Assembly: GCA_947069175.1 (NCBI GenBank)
Contig: CAMTDV010000002.1
Span: 7,605,054 to 7,669,053 of the forward strand
Direction: 5' to 3'
DNA: 64,000 bases
From: Scalesia atractyloides
Taxonomy: Eukaryota; Streptophyta; Magnoliopsida; Asterales; Asteraceae
The notes beneath the pieces were generated by a model. That model was not told where the DNA came from and searched no databases. It saw nothing but the letters and a program-made list of their open reading frames with translations. This document shows, piece by piece, positions 23,165 to 33,735 of this stretch (within the stretch, counting starts at the first letter, position 1; each line of letters opens with the position of its first letter). The translations under genes were made by a program, and so were the position numbers.

Positions 23165-24921
23165 TGTTTCATACTCATCAAAAAATTTATATGATTTAAA
23201 CCTTGGTTATCAATTGATTCTTGATGACCAGCCTGTTTACCTTTGAATGGAAAAAGATTTTCATAAAACTTGACATCTCTAGAAATTTTTTTCTTTTTAT
23301 GATCTAAATCCCACAATTTGTATCCTTTTTTAACATTTGAATACCCTATTAAAACACTTATCAGCATGATAAGCAAACTTATCAGATTCAGTGAGGACAG
23401 TACTAAAACAAAGGCATCCAAAATTCCTTAAGTGAGACAAAGAAGGTTTAAACTCAAACGCAACCTCATATGGACTCTTACCACCTAACACAGAAGAAGG
23501 TAACCTGTTAATTAAGTATACAGCAGTTAGAATGCATTCAGACCAGAACCTAAGGGGTAAACCACCTTGAAACATCAAGGCTCTAGCTATGTTTAAGAGA
23601 TGTCTATGCTTCCTTTCCACAACACCATTCTGTTGTGGTGTATAGGAGCATGATGTTTGGAGCAAGATACCTTTACTTTTACAAAACAGTGACATTTGGT
23701 TATTTACAAATTCAGTACCATTATCACTTCTAAAAATTTTTATTTTTGTTTTAAATTGAGTAGACACAAGTTCATAAAAATCACACAAATTTTCAAACAC
23801 TTTAGTTTTATTAGTTAACAAATAACACCACACGGTCCTAGAATAATCATCTACAACTGTGAGAAAATACTTATGTCCTTCATGACTAGCTACTCTATAT
23901 ATGGACCCCATAAATCTAGATGAATTATGTCCCTAACCGATTTTGTTTTGTGTTCTCTTAATGGAAAGGGAACTCTAACCTGTTTATCCCTATTACAAAC
24001 ATCACAAGGCCCATGTTCAACCTTTTTCACACCAATATCTCTTATCACAGCTAAAACTTGATCTGATGGGTGACCCAATCTACTGTGCCACAAACTAGCT
24101 TGAACATAACTAGTACAACACACATTTACAGAATTGTCATTATTACTCACAAAATATAAACCACCACTCTGACTACCAGTCACCAGGATTTTCCTTGATT
24201 TGGAATCTTGTAGCATACAACTACTCTTATTAAACACAGCACTTACATTATTATCCTTTGCAAGCCTATAAACAGATAGCAGATTAACAGTATAACCTGG
24301 GACATAGAAAACATCTTGTAAAACAATGTTATCTTTTAATCTTACATTTCCAATTTTCAAAACTTTAACACTTGTTCCATTTGGATGACCCACTTGAAGA
24401 TTAAATTCAGAAACATCAAGAACATTAAACATGTCATCATCACTGTTTACCATATGTTGACTTGCCCCAGAGTCTATTATCCAACTAAACTTATTTTTAA
24501 CAAATACAGAACTAGAACAGCTAGCAAAAGATTTAATAAAACATGACTCACCTCCCACATTAGAGGAATCAACATCATTCTTTTCACCCACTAAACTTAA
24601 TAACTTTGCTATCTGCTCAGAAGTAAAAGGCAAACCAGGAATAGTAATACTAGCAGATGACCCAACAACAATATTAGACTTATTAGAAAAATTGGTTTTG
24701 CCAAAGTTGGACTGATTACTATTCACTCTCTTTTTAAAACCAGGGGGGCACCCTATAATCTCAAAACACCTATCCACAGTATGTCCAACCATATTACAAT
24801 GTGTACACTTTAAGTTTGAATTAGATCCCCTTTGATTATTTACTTTCCTTTTAGTCTCAAAAGATTGACTAGGTTTAGACATAAAAGACACATTTTGATT
24901 TTTTGACACATAACTGGACAA
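23146..24921 (-). pseudogene. Copia zinc knuckle, protease and integrase (frameshifted)
   Basis: In order on the minus strand: a CCHC knuckle (CTHCNMVGHTVDRC near 24770-24810), the protease active site WIIDSGASQH (near 24455-24485), the GAG-pre-integrase LWHSRLGHPS and CDVCNRDKQ, and the integrase core with TVVDDYSR, FRSDNGTEF and PQQNGVVERKHR. An extra TA in an ATATATA run near 23896 shifts the frame between pre-integrase and core. Further shifts lie near 23340 and 23170. Confidence 0.9.
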
Positions 24922-24936
24922 TCTATGTGATTCCCC

Positions 24937-25599
24937 CTAGAAACCACTGAAAAAGCCACTTTGACCGATGGAAAAGATTCTCTGGTTAATATATTTGTTC
25001 TTACAGGTTGATATATCATCTAAGCCCATAAGAAATTGCATTAATTTGATTAAAGCTGAAAAATCATTATAGTCTTTTGCTGCTTTACAAGAACAAGTGG
25101 GCAGTTTGAGCATTGCATCAAACTGCTTCCACATAGTGGCTAGCCTGTTATAATAATCAGCCATTGAACTACCATTTTATGAAATACAGTTTATCCTTTT
25201 ATACAAATCATATACCACAGAATCATCTATCTTGTCATAAGTGTCTTTTAAATCTTCCCAAACCTCTGAGGCAAATTTAGATAAAACTTGCCCCAAAAAC
25301 AAATCCTCAGCCACATAATTTAAAAGCCAGGTTAACACTATAGAGTTACACCTATCCCATTGACTAGAAAGAACATCATCAACTTCAGATCGTTTACAAG
25401 TTCCATCAATAAGACCAAATTTATTTTTAGCTTCTAAAGCTAATTTCATTGAACTAGACCAGACTGAATAATTTTCAGTCCCCTTCAATTTAACACTAAC
25501 AATTGTTAAGGAACTAGAATCACTTGGGTGAAGGTATAATGGATCACTTATATCCAACTTACTTATTAACGTTTGAGAAGAACTACTAATATCAGCCAT
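24937..25599 (-). pseudogene. Copia gag (interrupted by stops)
   Basis: The likely start is the ATG at 25599 (MADISSSSQ). The UBN2/Copia gag fold is visible as KLKGTENYSVWSSSM, FGLIDGTCKR, WLLNYVAEDLF and EVWEDLKDTYDK. A TAA near 25173 and a TAG near 24930 interrupt it before the zinc knuckle. Confidence 0.85.
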
Positions 25600-26196
25600 A
25601 GCAACAAGAACAAAAAACAATAATACACACAGAGGATTAGACAAACAATAACTGCAGAACCGTATCAGAGGCCAGATTCCAGGGTCACCACTCAAAAAGT
25701 GCCTGGACAAGCATAATACAGTTGCAAAAAAACCAAACACAGACTCAACAAGTAAGACAAAATGCACAGAAACCAAATAGACAGACTCGATCAAGTGCCG
25801 GCCCGACTAGTCCGGTAATAACAATGCCTAGACACACTTTATGCAATGAATCGTGAATGAAATAAAAGACAGGGAAAGAAAGTTCTCACAACAGCGTTTA
25901 CTCTAAGCAGCTATGCATTATAACCTTCTAGGGTTATAACACAGTATGTAAGAAACAATAGCAAGATTATCTGGTTGGTTTGCCCTGAATCTTCTAGGAT
26001 TCAGAGACCAACACAGTCTTCAACAAGCAACAGAGATCCCCTTCTTTATGATTTGATAAGATTCAAGCAAAGATCTCAGAACATTAGATCTGCACCAGTC
26101 TAACCAGATTCAAACCAGATCTAACTCTATATCGTGCAACGGAAATTCCAGAATCAGAAACAAGAGCTAAACACGAGCTATTTAGCTCCAATACCA

Positions 26197-26754
26197 TGTA
26201 AAGAATGGTATAACAAGAACTCAAGAAATAGCGACAAAACAAGTGACGTAAATCTTATTAGTTTTACCAACCCAAAAAAACACCCAACCAAACCCTAGAT
26301 CTCAGAGAAGATTAGATCTGAAACAATACACAGAAAAGCAACTGATCAACTGAAGACTCAGTTGATCTATACAAATCAGAACAGCAAGATCTCACACGAG
26401 ATCAACAAGATCACAATAGATCTTAACAAGTACAAACCCTAATCGCCAGAAGGAGAGAGAGAAATGACCAGAAGAAAACTAAACAACAACTTGCCCTAGA
26501 TCTGCAACACTTCACCTTTTATATTCCCAAAAATAATACTTTCACTTTAACCCGCCAAGTATCACTTATTACACTTCAGCCCTTCTGCTCATACACATCA
26601 ACCCTTCAACTTTAGAACCTGCTCACTTTAAACCTCCGTTAATCACAACAGAATATAAACAGAAAATAACAACATATAACAACCAGATGCAACCAACTTA
26701 ACAACTTTGCAACTTGAATTATTTTTTCTTTACAACAACACCTTTATTTAACAA
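26197..26754 (-). repeat. Copia 5' LTR
   Basis: 558 bp. It contains the two segments missing from the other LTR (about 26296-26331 and 26706-26728). It ends at the minus-strand primer-binding site. Confidence 0.92.
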
Positions 26755-26756
26755 AA

Positions 26757-27023
26757 ACAAAAGGTTTGTCATCGAGGAGGATTTAAGCAACTCGAAGTCT
26801 TGATATAGTGGAAGCTGCAAGGGTTGGAGGAATGGGACGTGGAGGATAAAACGAAGGAGAGCCTTAAAAAGTTAGACATTAGATGTTGCCTTAAGTTAAA
26901 GAACAACCCTTGCAGACTACTAATAAAATCAAGGCACCTGGAGAGATTAAATCGACATACATGCCCAATGACTTTCTAGACCATATCACAAAGGAAATAC
27001 CTACTCTCACAACCAACCATTAG
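26757..27023 (+). pseudogene. C-terminal LRR remnant of an NLR (CC-NBS-LRR) gene
   Basis: Joined across the Copia insertion, the codons read G-K-Q-K-V-C-H-R-G-G-F-K-Q-L-E-V-L. They continue with KLQGLEEWDVED, SLKKLDIRCCLKLKN and HMPNDFLDHITKEIPTL to a TAG at 27021-27023. This is the usual C-terminal end of RPP13/RPP8-like coiled-coil NLRs, where the last LRRs list 'L..L.I..C..LK'. A TAG at 26806-26808 and a frameshift near 26950 show it is dead apart from the insertion. The first exon bases lie just left of the element (from about 20697). Confidence 0.75.
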
Positions 27024-27165
27024 AAGTTAGTTCCCTTGTATGTGAGGTATTCCTTTTCCTATAGTTGCAATTTGAATTTTTGTGATCTTATCTCATAGCC
27101 AACCATTAAAAGTTAGTTCCCTTGAAAGTGAGTTATTTCCTTTCCTATAGTTGCAATTTAAATAT
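27005..27165. repeat. Tandem duplication after the NLR stop
   Basis: Two units of roughly 75-85 bp both contain CAACCATTA-AAGTTAGTTCCC and TTCCTATAGTTGCAATTT, with scattered differences. Confidence 0.7.
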
Positions 27166-27827
27166 TATACGAGTCTAGCTTGAGCTTGAAAAATTATATA
27201 TGCGACTGTAGGAATGCGAGTTAATTATTTTCAACTTGAAGCATTGTTTGAATTACTTCATTGCAATTGCAACCGTAGGAATGCGAGTTACATTCTTAAA
27301 CGGATAAACCTTTTGTATAACTAAATCTGATATTTGTAATAGATTGTACAACGACGTCCCATGACATCCTCATTTCACTCCTGATTGTTTGATGCGTATC
27401 ATTCTTTCGTCGCGCATTGTCGACTCTGCCGCAACGAGCGGGTTCCCCACTAGTACCATAATGTGTCTAACATGCTTAATTCAAAATTTCGAGGATAAAC
27501 AATGAGAAATTCCTAATAAAATCTTACTTACCGCCATGTTTTGTAAAAATCACATAAAATCTCCAACCGATTGTACGATTATGTGTTGTTTATTTGCTTG
27601 GAAAGCTTATTGTGTCTTTGATTTTGTTAATGTGTATAGCATTCCTTGGATCTAATAATTACCTAATTTACAATATGCTTAATTCAAAATCTTGATGAGA
27701 AACAATGATGAATTCATAATGAAATCTTACTTACCGACGTGTTTTGTAAAATCATGTAAATTCCATGGTGTTTTCAAGTTAGAATTTACAATATCTGGTT
27801 AACACCATCGTTATGCTAAAAGAAAGG

Positions 27828-27916
<89 letters not shown>

Positions 27917-28677
27917 AACGGCAAACAGAAAAGGATTAATATTTAATTTCTTGTTTGTAAACAATACTTGCCCGTTAGAACATTTTTGTCTTGTGTACTA
28001 TGTTATTCATGATTATTTATAATGTACGGGAAACAAATGTAGTCACTCCACCATGAAATAGTTCACAAAACTCCTTAATCATATTGTATAAAAATACGAA
28101 TACATCAAATCACTTATTACTTAATAAATGTATGTTTAGTTGTAACCATAAAACTAAACATACACAACATCATCATCTTAAACATTTAACAAAGTAAAAC
28201 AAATGTTTAACTTATATGCTCACCGTAATTGTTTTTCTTTTTTTTTTTTGAGCGGCCCCTCCAAGATAGAAGTTAGAATGTTACTCCAAAGTTAGTCCCA
28301 CCACACCACAAGGGGTGGGGCAAAAGAAGTTACTAGCAAACGCTATCCGTAATTATTGTCGAGTCATTTTTGAAACATGGGTCACAACATTTACTTTTTG
28401 ACCACTCTTCTTCTCTATCAATGGGTGTTGCCGAGTGTCGACGCTATGACAATACTTAATAGACCTTAAACGACACTGATCGATTTTTTTTTTTGTAATA
28501 AACCTATACAATACCGACCGAATTACCGTCGCATCGACCAAAAAGTTTATTGACCGCCATGAAACACGAGCTTAGTTTAACTCTAATTATTAGTTATGAC
28601 AATACTTACTGAATTACTACCGCATCATACAAAAAAGTCCCTGCCAGCAACGAAATGAAGGCTTAATTTAACTCTAG
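27166..28677. other. Intergenic with diverged direct repeats and a long (TA)n tract
   Basis: A segment with ATGCTTAATTCAAAAT and ATCTTACTTACCG occurs near 27470-27550 and again near 27670-27750. A pure (TA)n run of roughly 90 bp covers about 27827-27914. Another diverged pair (CATAA/ACCG-rich, with GTTTAACTCTA ends) lies at about 28490-28675. No gene was found. Confidence 0.55.
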
Positions 28678-29152
28678 GGGTGTGAATTTCTGACACGACC
28701 CGGAAACACGACACGAATCTAACACGAAATTTGCGGGTTTAGGTTTAGTCCAAACAGGTTCAGATCAGTTTCAGATTAAACCCGTGAACCCTTTTAGCTA
28801 AACGGGTCGGGTTGACCCGTTTAACCACTTTATATTATATGATATTTTTTTATAGTATACTTTATGTCATAAATTGAAATAGGGGTGTATTTTATAAAAT
28901 AACTATAACTTAAAAAGAGAAATTCACATAAAATTTTATAAATTAATTGTAATTGTATTATGTACATTTGTGTTTGTAATGTAAATTTTAATATATTAAA
29001 TTGTGAAAAAAAAAATCGAGTTGAACGGGTCGTATTCAGGTCAACCCACGAATATTCAGGTCGGGTTTGAGTTCATATGTATAACATAATTTTCGGATTT
29101 GAATCGAGTTAAACCCGTCTATCTGTAAACACGACTCGTTTAGCACCCAAAA
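28678..29152. mobile_element. hAT-like MITE
   Basis: The ends GGGTGTGAATTTC and TAGCACCCAAAA form short, imperfect inverted repeats. The flanks TTAACTCTAG at 28668-28677 and 29153-29162 are identical, consistent with an 8-bp hAT duplication plus chance matches. The interior is rich in ACGGGTCGGGTT and its complement. It sits about 200 bp upstream of the FKBP15 start. Confidence 0.7.
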
Positions 29153-29253
29153 TTAACTCTAGTTATCAGCAATGAAGACATTAAACGAAACAAGTGAAAC
29201 TTCAAAATATGTCTTTAAGTTGCACCGCAATATATTATATATGCTGCCGTGTC

Positions 29254-29275
29254 TGACGTGGCTACACATGATTGG
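29254..29275 (-). promoter_or_regulatory. ER stress element (ERSE) overlapping a UPRE
   Basis: On the minus strand 29275-29257 reads CCAAT, nine bases, CCACG, a perfect ERSE. The overlapping plus-strand TGACGTGG (29254-29261) fits the plant UPR element bound by bZIP60/bZIP28. It lies about 85-105 bp upstream of the first FKBP15 ATG. Confidence 0.7.
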
Positions 29276-29359
29276 ATGATGCTCGTCATCAAGTTTCAGT
29301 GATCTGGCAACACCGAGTCAAAACAAACCTTTTCACTTTTCAGTTTTCACTTCACTCTC

Positions 29360-32206
29360 ATGAACAAAATGCCGAATTTGCATCTTAATTCTGCCATGAA
29401 AGCAAGCTCGATATTGATCCTACTAATTGCAGCTACAATAGGTACGTATAATCGAAACAGAATCGCATTATCACTCATTGATATGCATCGTTTATTTAAA
29501 CTTTTCATTAGGTTTGAAATGTTTCATAGTTTGTGTAAATCAAACAATAAATTAATCATTTGATGTTTTTGATAAATTACACAGTTTCACCGAAGTCTAA
29601 AGATGTTACGGAGTTGCAGATCGGCGTTAAGGTAAACATTATTATCGATTTATCGTTGTTCATTTGGTTTTGTGTGTGTACGATTGAAGATATGTTGAGT
29701 AATTGGATTAGTTTTATTAATTGATCATGATTAGGTGTGATTATGTTGTGATTACTCTGTTGTTTAAGTTCTGATTCCTTGTTGATTGAACATGATTACA
29801 TAATAGATCTCTGGATTGATATTGTATGAAACTTAATGCACCTGTGGATCTACAGTGTGTCATTTGAATCATTGCCCAATAATAACAAGTACTAGCAATG
29901 TGACTAATGACACTCCTAACTTTCACTTTAGTTGCCAATCGCAATCTCACTCGAATGGGTAAGTAATTGCTTTTGTCCTTTACTTACATTTATGTCGTTT
30001 CAAGTTAAAGATTATTGGTATAAAAATGAGCCGATTGTTCTGTAGGGGCATACAAAGTTACTTTTCCATGAGAGTGACACTAGTTACATTACAAGTATGG
30101 ATTATTGTCGGCCAATAGGTTATCATCATCATCATCGTCGTCGTCATCATACTCGGTAAATCCCACCAATAGCAAAGCTAAGGTAGGGTCTGAGGAGGGT
30201 AAGATGTAGACAACTTTACCTCTACCCTATAGGAATAGAGAGGTTGCTAGCTTCCAATGAGACCCCCGGCTCCATAGTAGTTTTGCATCAAGCCTTTGAC
30301 ATAAGGCACATAACACTTAGCAAGTGGGACAAAGGCCGATTAGTGCATGTAGCCCCTTGTCTTTCGGCTATCAACGCCACCACATGATGCACGACTAACT
30401 ATTCGCGCTTTTAACATTATTTCCACGAAATTAGTAAAATAACGTTAAAATTAGTGCAATTTCATTTTTCCCCCCGAGGGCCCACCCATATATACATTAT
30501 ATGCGCACATCTCAACCGGGGCGTTATAGGCCAATAGGTTACGATTTGGATTATTAAAATCGAATTAGCCTTTAAAGATAACATAGGAAGAAATTGGGAA
30601 AGTGAAGAGTTGCAGATTTGCAGTTAATGTGATTTGTTAAATAAGATACTCTGTTTTAGCTAATTGGTTATAATATGTGTATCTCAATTAGCATGATCTT
30701 GTGACTCATGTGATCTTTGACTTACTGATATTAAGCTGGGGGAGTTCGTATAGTATCTTCGTTGTTGATATTTTATGGATTTAATGCTTTAGCTTAATGT
30801 CATAACGAGGCATCATGAGTACCATACACCTTTTTTTAATCTTTCTGAACCTTGGATCTACTGTTGTTACAGCATAAGCCAGCAACTTGTGAGGTACAAG
30901 CACACAAAGGCGATAAAATCAAGGTTCATTATCGGGTAAGGATATATAATGATCTCTTTCCCCTTTTTTGTCTCTTGAGTTGATCTTCGTGATGTTAACC
31001 AACCGGTCTCTGCCGCTCGCAAACTTGCTGGATAACTCAGTAGTATATGAATATGTTTCTGTAAAGTCATTCAATGCAATCGTTATCAGTTCTAGTTCTG
31101 AGATCAAAATGTTAGTCTCATATTTGGCTTCATCAATGTTATGATACTAACTTTCACTTGTTTTGCAGGGAAAGCTTACTGATGACACTGTTTTCGATTC
31201 CAGTTTTGAAAGGGGAACCCCGTTTGAGTTTGAGCTTGGCAGTGGTCAAGTGATTAAAGGTAGGAGACCCGCTAACTTCCATTGCTTCTCTCTCAGTTAA
31301 CATGTCCTAATTTTTGTTTAAAATCGTCAAAAATTAAACTAAAGATGATACATAGAGAGACATATATAGTATGATCCTACGAACTAATCTACCCAACCCT
31401 AACTAACTAACTAACATATTTCTGGTTTTTTGTATCAAATTTTAAAATTTTGGGCAAACATGTTGTGACCTTAGAAACTATTCTGTTATACCATAATTTC
31501 GTTTCAAAGGCTGTGTATAAACTGTGTTTGGTTCTGTTCTACATCAGTATGAAAGATGTAACTTATAAATATAAGTTTATATAATAATAATCCCTTTCAT
31601 ATTTCTTATAGTTTAAGTGAATTGTAGTTTAACAAATATTTTGCAGGGTGGGACCAGGGCTGTTGGGTATGTGTGTCGGAGAGAAACGTAAGCTGAAGAT
31701 TCCTGCCAAAATGGGCTACGGAGAGCGGGGTTCACCACCTAAAATTCCAGGTAAAACATTCTTTTCGGTTTCTAAAAACCAAAAAGAACAATTTATAACG
31801 GGTCAAGAGGGTCAAACGGATCTAAAGTCATCCAAAATGTATTTAAATACCATAAAACCAAACAATAAATCACTTGGTTAAAGAAAAAAAGGCTTAAAAT
31901 ATTATTGTAATAACATAGTTTCTACAATCATAATTAACACTTCATTTGTTGTAAAACTATAGAAAGTAATAAAAAAATCCCTTTAGGTCGGGTTCGGCTA
32001 AACTGACCCGTTTTGACGTGTCCCTATTATGACACCCCTAACATTCATGATTTGTTTTTAGTAGTGTCATTATATTTGATGGTTCTCTAAACAAATAATA
32101 TTATGATAACTACACAGGTGGGGCCACACTTATATTCGACACAGAGCTTATTGCAGTTAATGGAAAAGGAGCGGTTGGAGGAGACGACAACAAAAGTGAG
32201 CTATGA
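29360..32206 (+). CDS. FKBP15: FKBP15-type ER peptidyl-prolyl isomerase (one apparent frameshift)
   Basis: Six exons with GT-AG introns: 29360-29441, 29585-29631, 30873-30935, 31169-31259, 31647-31750 and 32118-32206 (stop TGA 32204-32206). Three in-frame ATGs exist (29360, 29369, 29396). The third gives a compact signal peptide (MKASSILILLIAATIG) and is the likelier start, for about 146 residues, close to plant FKBP15. The domain is a single FKBP fold: VTELQIGVK, TCEVQAHKGDKIKVHYRG, FDSSFERGTPFEFELGSGQVIKGWD, the KLKIPAKMGYGERGSPP loop and GGATLIFDTELIAV. It should catalyse cis-trans isomerisation of X-Pro bonds in the ER lumen. The C-terminus ends KSEL, a variant of the ER-retention tetrapeptide. 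Odd point: in exon 5 the codon after WDQ lacks one base (31657-31659, GGG where four bases are needed). Read literally, translation ends about 11 codons later. Confidence 0.88.
30123..30528 (-). mobile_element. Retroposon (SINE-like) in FKBP15 intron 2
   Basis: It is flanked by a perfect 13-bp duplication GGCCAATAGGTTA (30110-30122 and 30529-30541), which indicates target-primed reverse transcription. On the minus strand the element ends in a (GAT)n/(GAC)n simple repeat, a tail style seen in RTE-type retroposons. It has no coding capacity and no clear A or B box. The block GGTAGGGTCTGAGGAGGG is one I recall from dispersed repeats of related plants; that is memory, not a search. Confidence 0.75.
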
Positions 32207-33395
32207 TCTCAAAAAAGCTCAATGGTAGAAACTTTTAGTGTTTGCGAAAACTGTCACTAAAAGAGTCGTTTATTACTTACGTGTCTCGCTTTCTTGTTAC
32301 ACTTGTATGTTGTATTACGAACTTGATACAAAGTAGTGACTAGAATGTACGGGTCGTCGTGCTTTTGTCAACTACAACATTTAATAGAAACTTTTAGTTT
32401 TTACTAACACACACTCTCTTACTCCTCTTATCACTCTCTTTCCATGCTTGTTCCAAATGTGTTGTTTACAGTGGTGGACCATGAATTGTTGGTTTTTGTA
32501 TGTTCATTGAGAGAGACTTTTAGCAGGTTGGTTCACAAAATACTTGTTCCTCATAGTGGGCCGGATAACAGGAATAGTTTGGTCATTTTGAGTGTAGATT
32601 AAGGGTTTTTGATTTGGTTCATAAGAACTTCGTATAAGTTTTCGAAGGTGTTTTTTTTACTTGGTTCATATGACTTCGAAGATCATTTTAGTTTTGACTC
32701 TTTCGTTTTGCTTAACTAGTGGTATGACGTATGCCTTCCACACAAGTGGTGTGAAATGGTGCGCGTCAAAACAGTACGTGTCAAAATGGTGCGGGTTGAA
32801 ACGGTGACCAAGAGGTCAGGCATGATGGATGGTGACGAGGTGGCTGATGCAACAACATCAACCGATCGAAATTTCCAATGAGTTAACTTGTATTCCTTTA
32901 CATGTAGGAAGGATTTTGAATTCCTTTACATGAAATTAGAAGGAATTCATTCCTAATTCTAGTTCCTTTGTCAACTAAACGCTTGAAATTGGAATTAGAG
33001 ATGGAATTCAAATTCCAATTCCACTAAATTCTAGCAACCAAACGTCCCTTTAAGTTAACACTCAAATCAAGTAAGTTTCATTATCTCTAAATATTCAAAT
33101 CATATGTCTAAGTTTATATTTAAATTAGAATTTGTATCCTCACACTAATTAGATTTCGAAATTTCAACACCTAACAATTTTTTTTGAACGGCAAAGGTTG
33201 CATTATTCCTATTACGACTCCGAAATACAACAATAAACTAATTATACCTCATTTTAGAACTTGACCCCTGATCTTTTCTTTAAATGGCAAAAAAACCTCT
33301 ACCACAGCCAAAGTTGAAATGACTCTTTAAGTATATAAATTCTAACATCTAAATAACAACGTTATAAGGAGTTCAAGGGCAATATTCAGTAACAA
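32207..33395. other. FKBP15 3' region and intergenic DNA
   Basis: The first few hundred bases probably contain the FKBP15 3' UTR (T-rich, no clear single polyadenylation signal). Beyond that there are AT-rich direct repeats of the ATTCCTTTACATG type (about 32890-33010). No gene was found. Confidence 0.45.
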
Positions 33396-33735
33396 CATTA
33401 ATTTTCGGATCACGTCGCAGCCCAGTAGGAACCAAAACTTAGGAAAAAAAGTGTTCACATATTGCCTTTGGAGGATTTGGCTTACACTAATGATAAGGAG
33501 TTCAATGGCTATATAGTACCACTACCGAAGATTATTGATGCGATTATAGAAGAAAATTTCCTCTAGTTGAACAACAGGGCGTCCGGCAAAGTCTTGGAGC
33601 GGAACAAATGGGTTGATTTTGACATTTATATGATCATTTGATTTTGTAGTTGTTGTTGGTCTCGTTTGTTTTCGTTTGTACTTTCAGGTTTTTGCTGACC
33701 GCTGTATTAATATATAATTGTTGTTTAAAAAATAA
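33396..33735 (+). mobile_element. Possible 3' end of a non-LTR retroelement
   Basis: A GC-richer block (AGGGCGTCCGGCAAAGTCTT near 33575) is followed by a T/G-rich 3'-UTR-like segment with TTTTGCTGACCGCTGTATTA and then TTTAAAAAATAAAG. This resembles L1-type LINE tails. No reverse transcriptase motif or duplication was found. Confidence 0.25.

Larger units (their letters stand above)
20704..26754 (-). mobile_element. Ty1/Copia retrotransposon, minus strand
   Basis: It has two LTRs (20704-21204 and 26197-26754), a primer-binding site TGGTATTGGAGC on the minus strand (26185-26196), a polypurine tract (21205-21214), and a perfect 5-bp target duplication AAAAC at 20699-20703 and 26755-26759. The internal order gag, protease, integrase, RT, RNase H is the Copia order. 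Coding is broken by several frameshifts and stops. It interrupts an NLR exon. Confidence 0.95.

Noticed and set aside
27779..27964. Frame encoding a YI repeat
   Set aside because: It is a translated (TA)n microsatellite.
31648..31881. Stand-alone small gene in the FKBP15 region
   Set aside because: Its conserved part is FKBP15 exon 5 read in the shifted frame, and the rest is intron.
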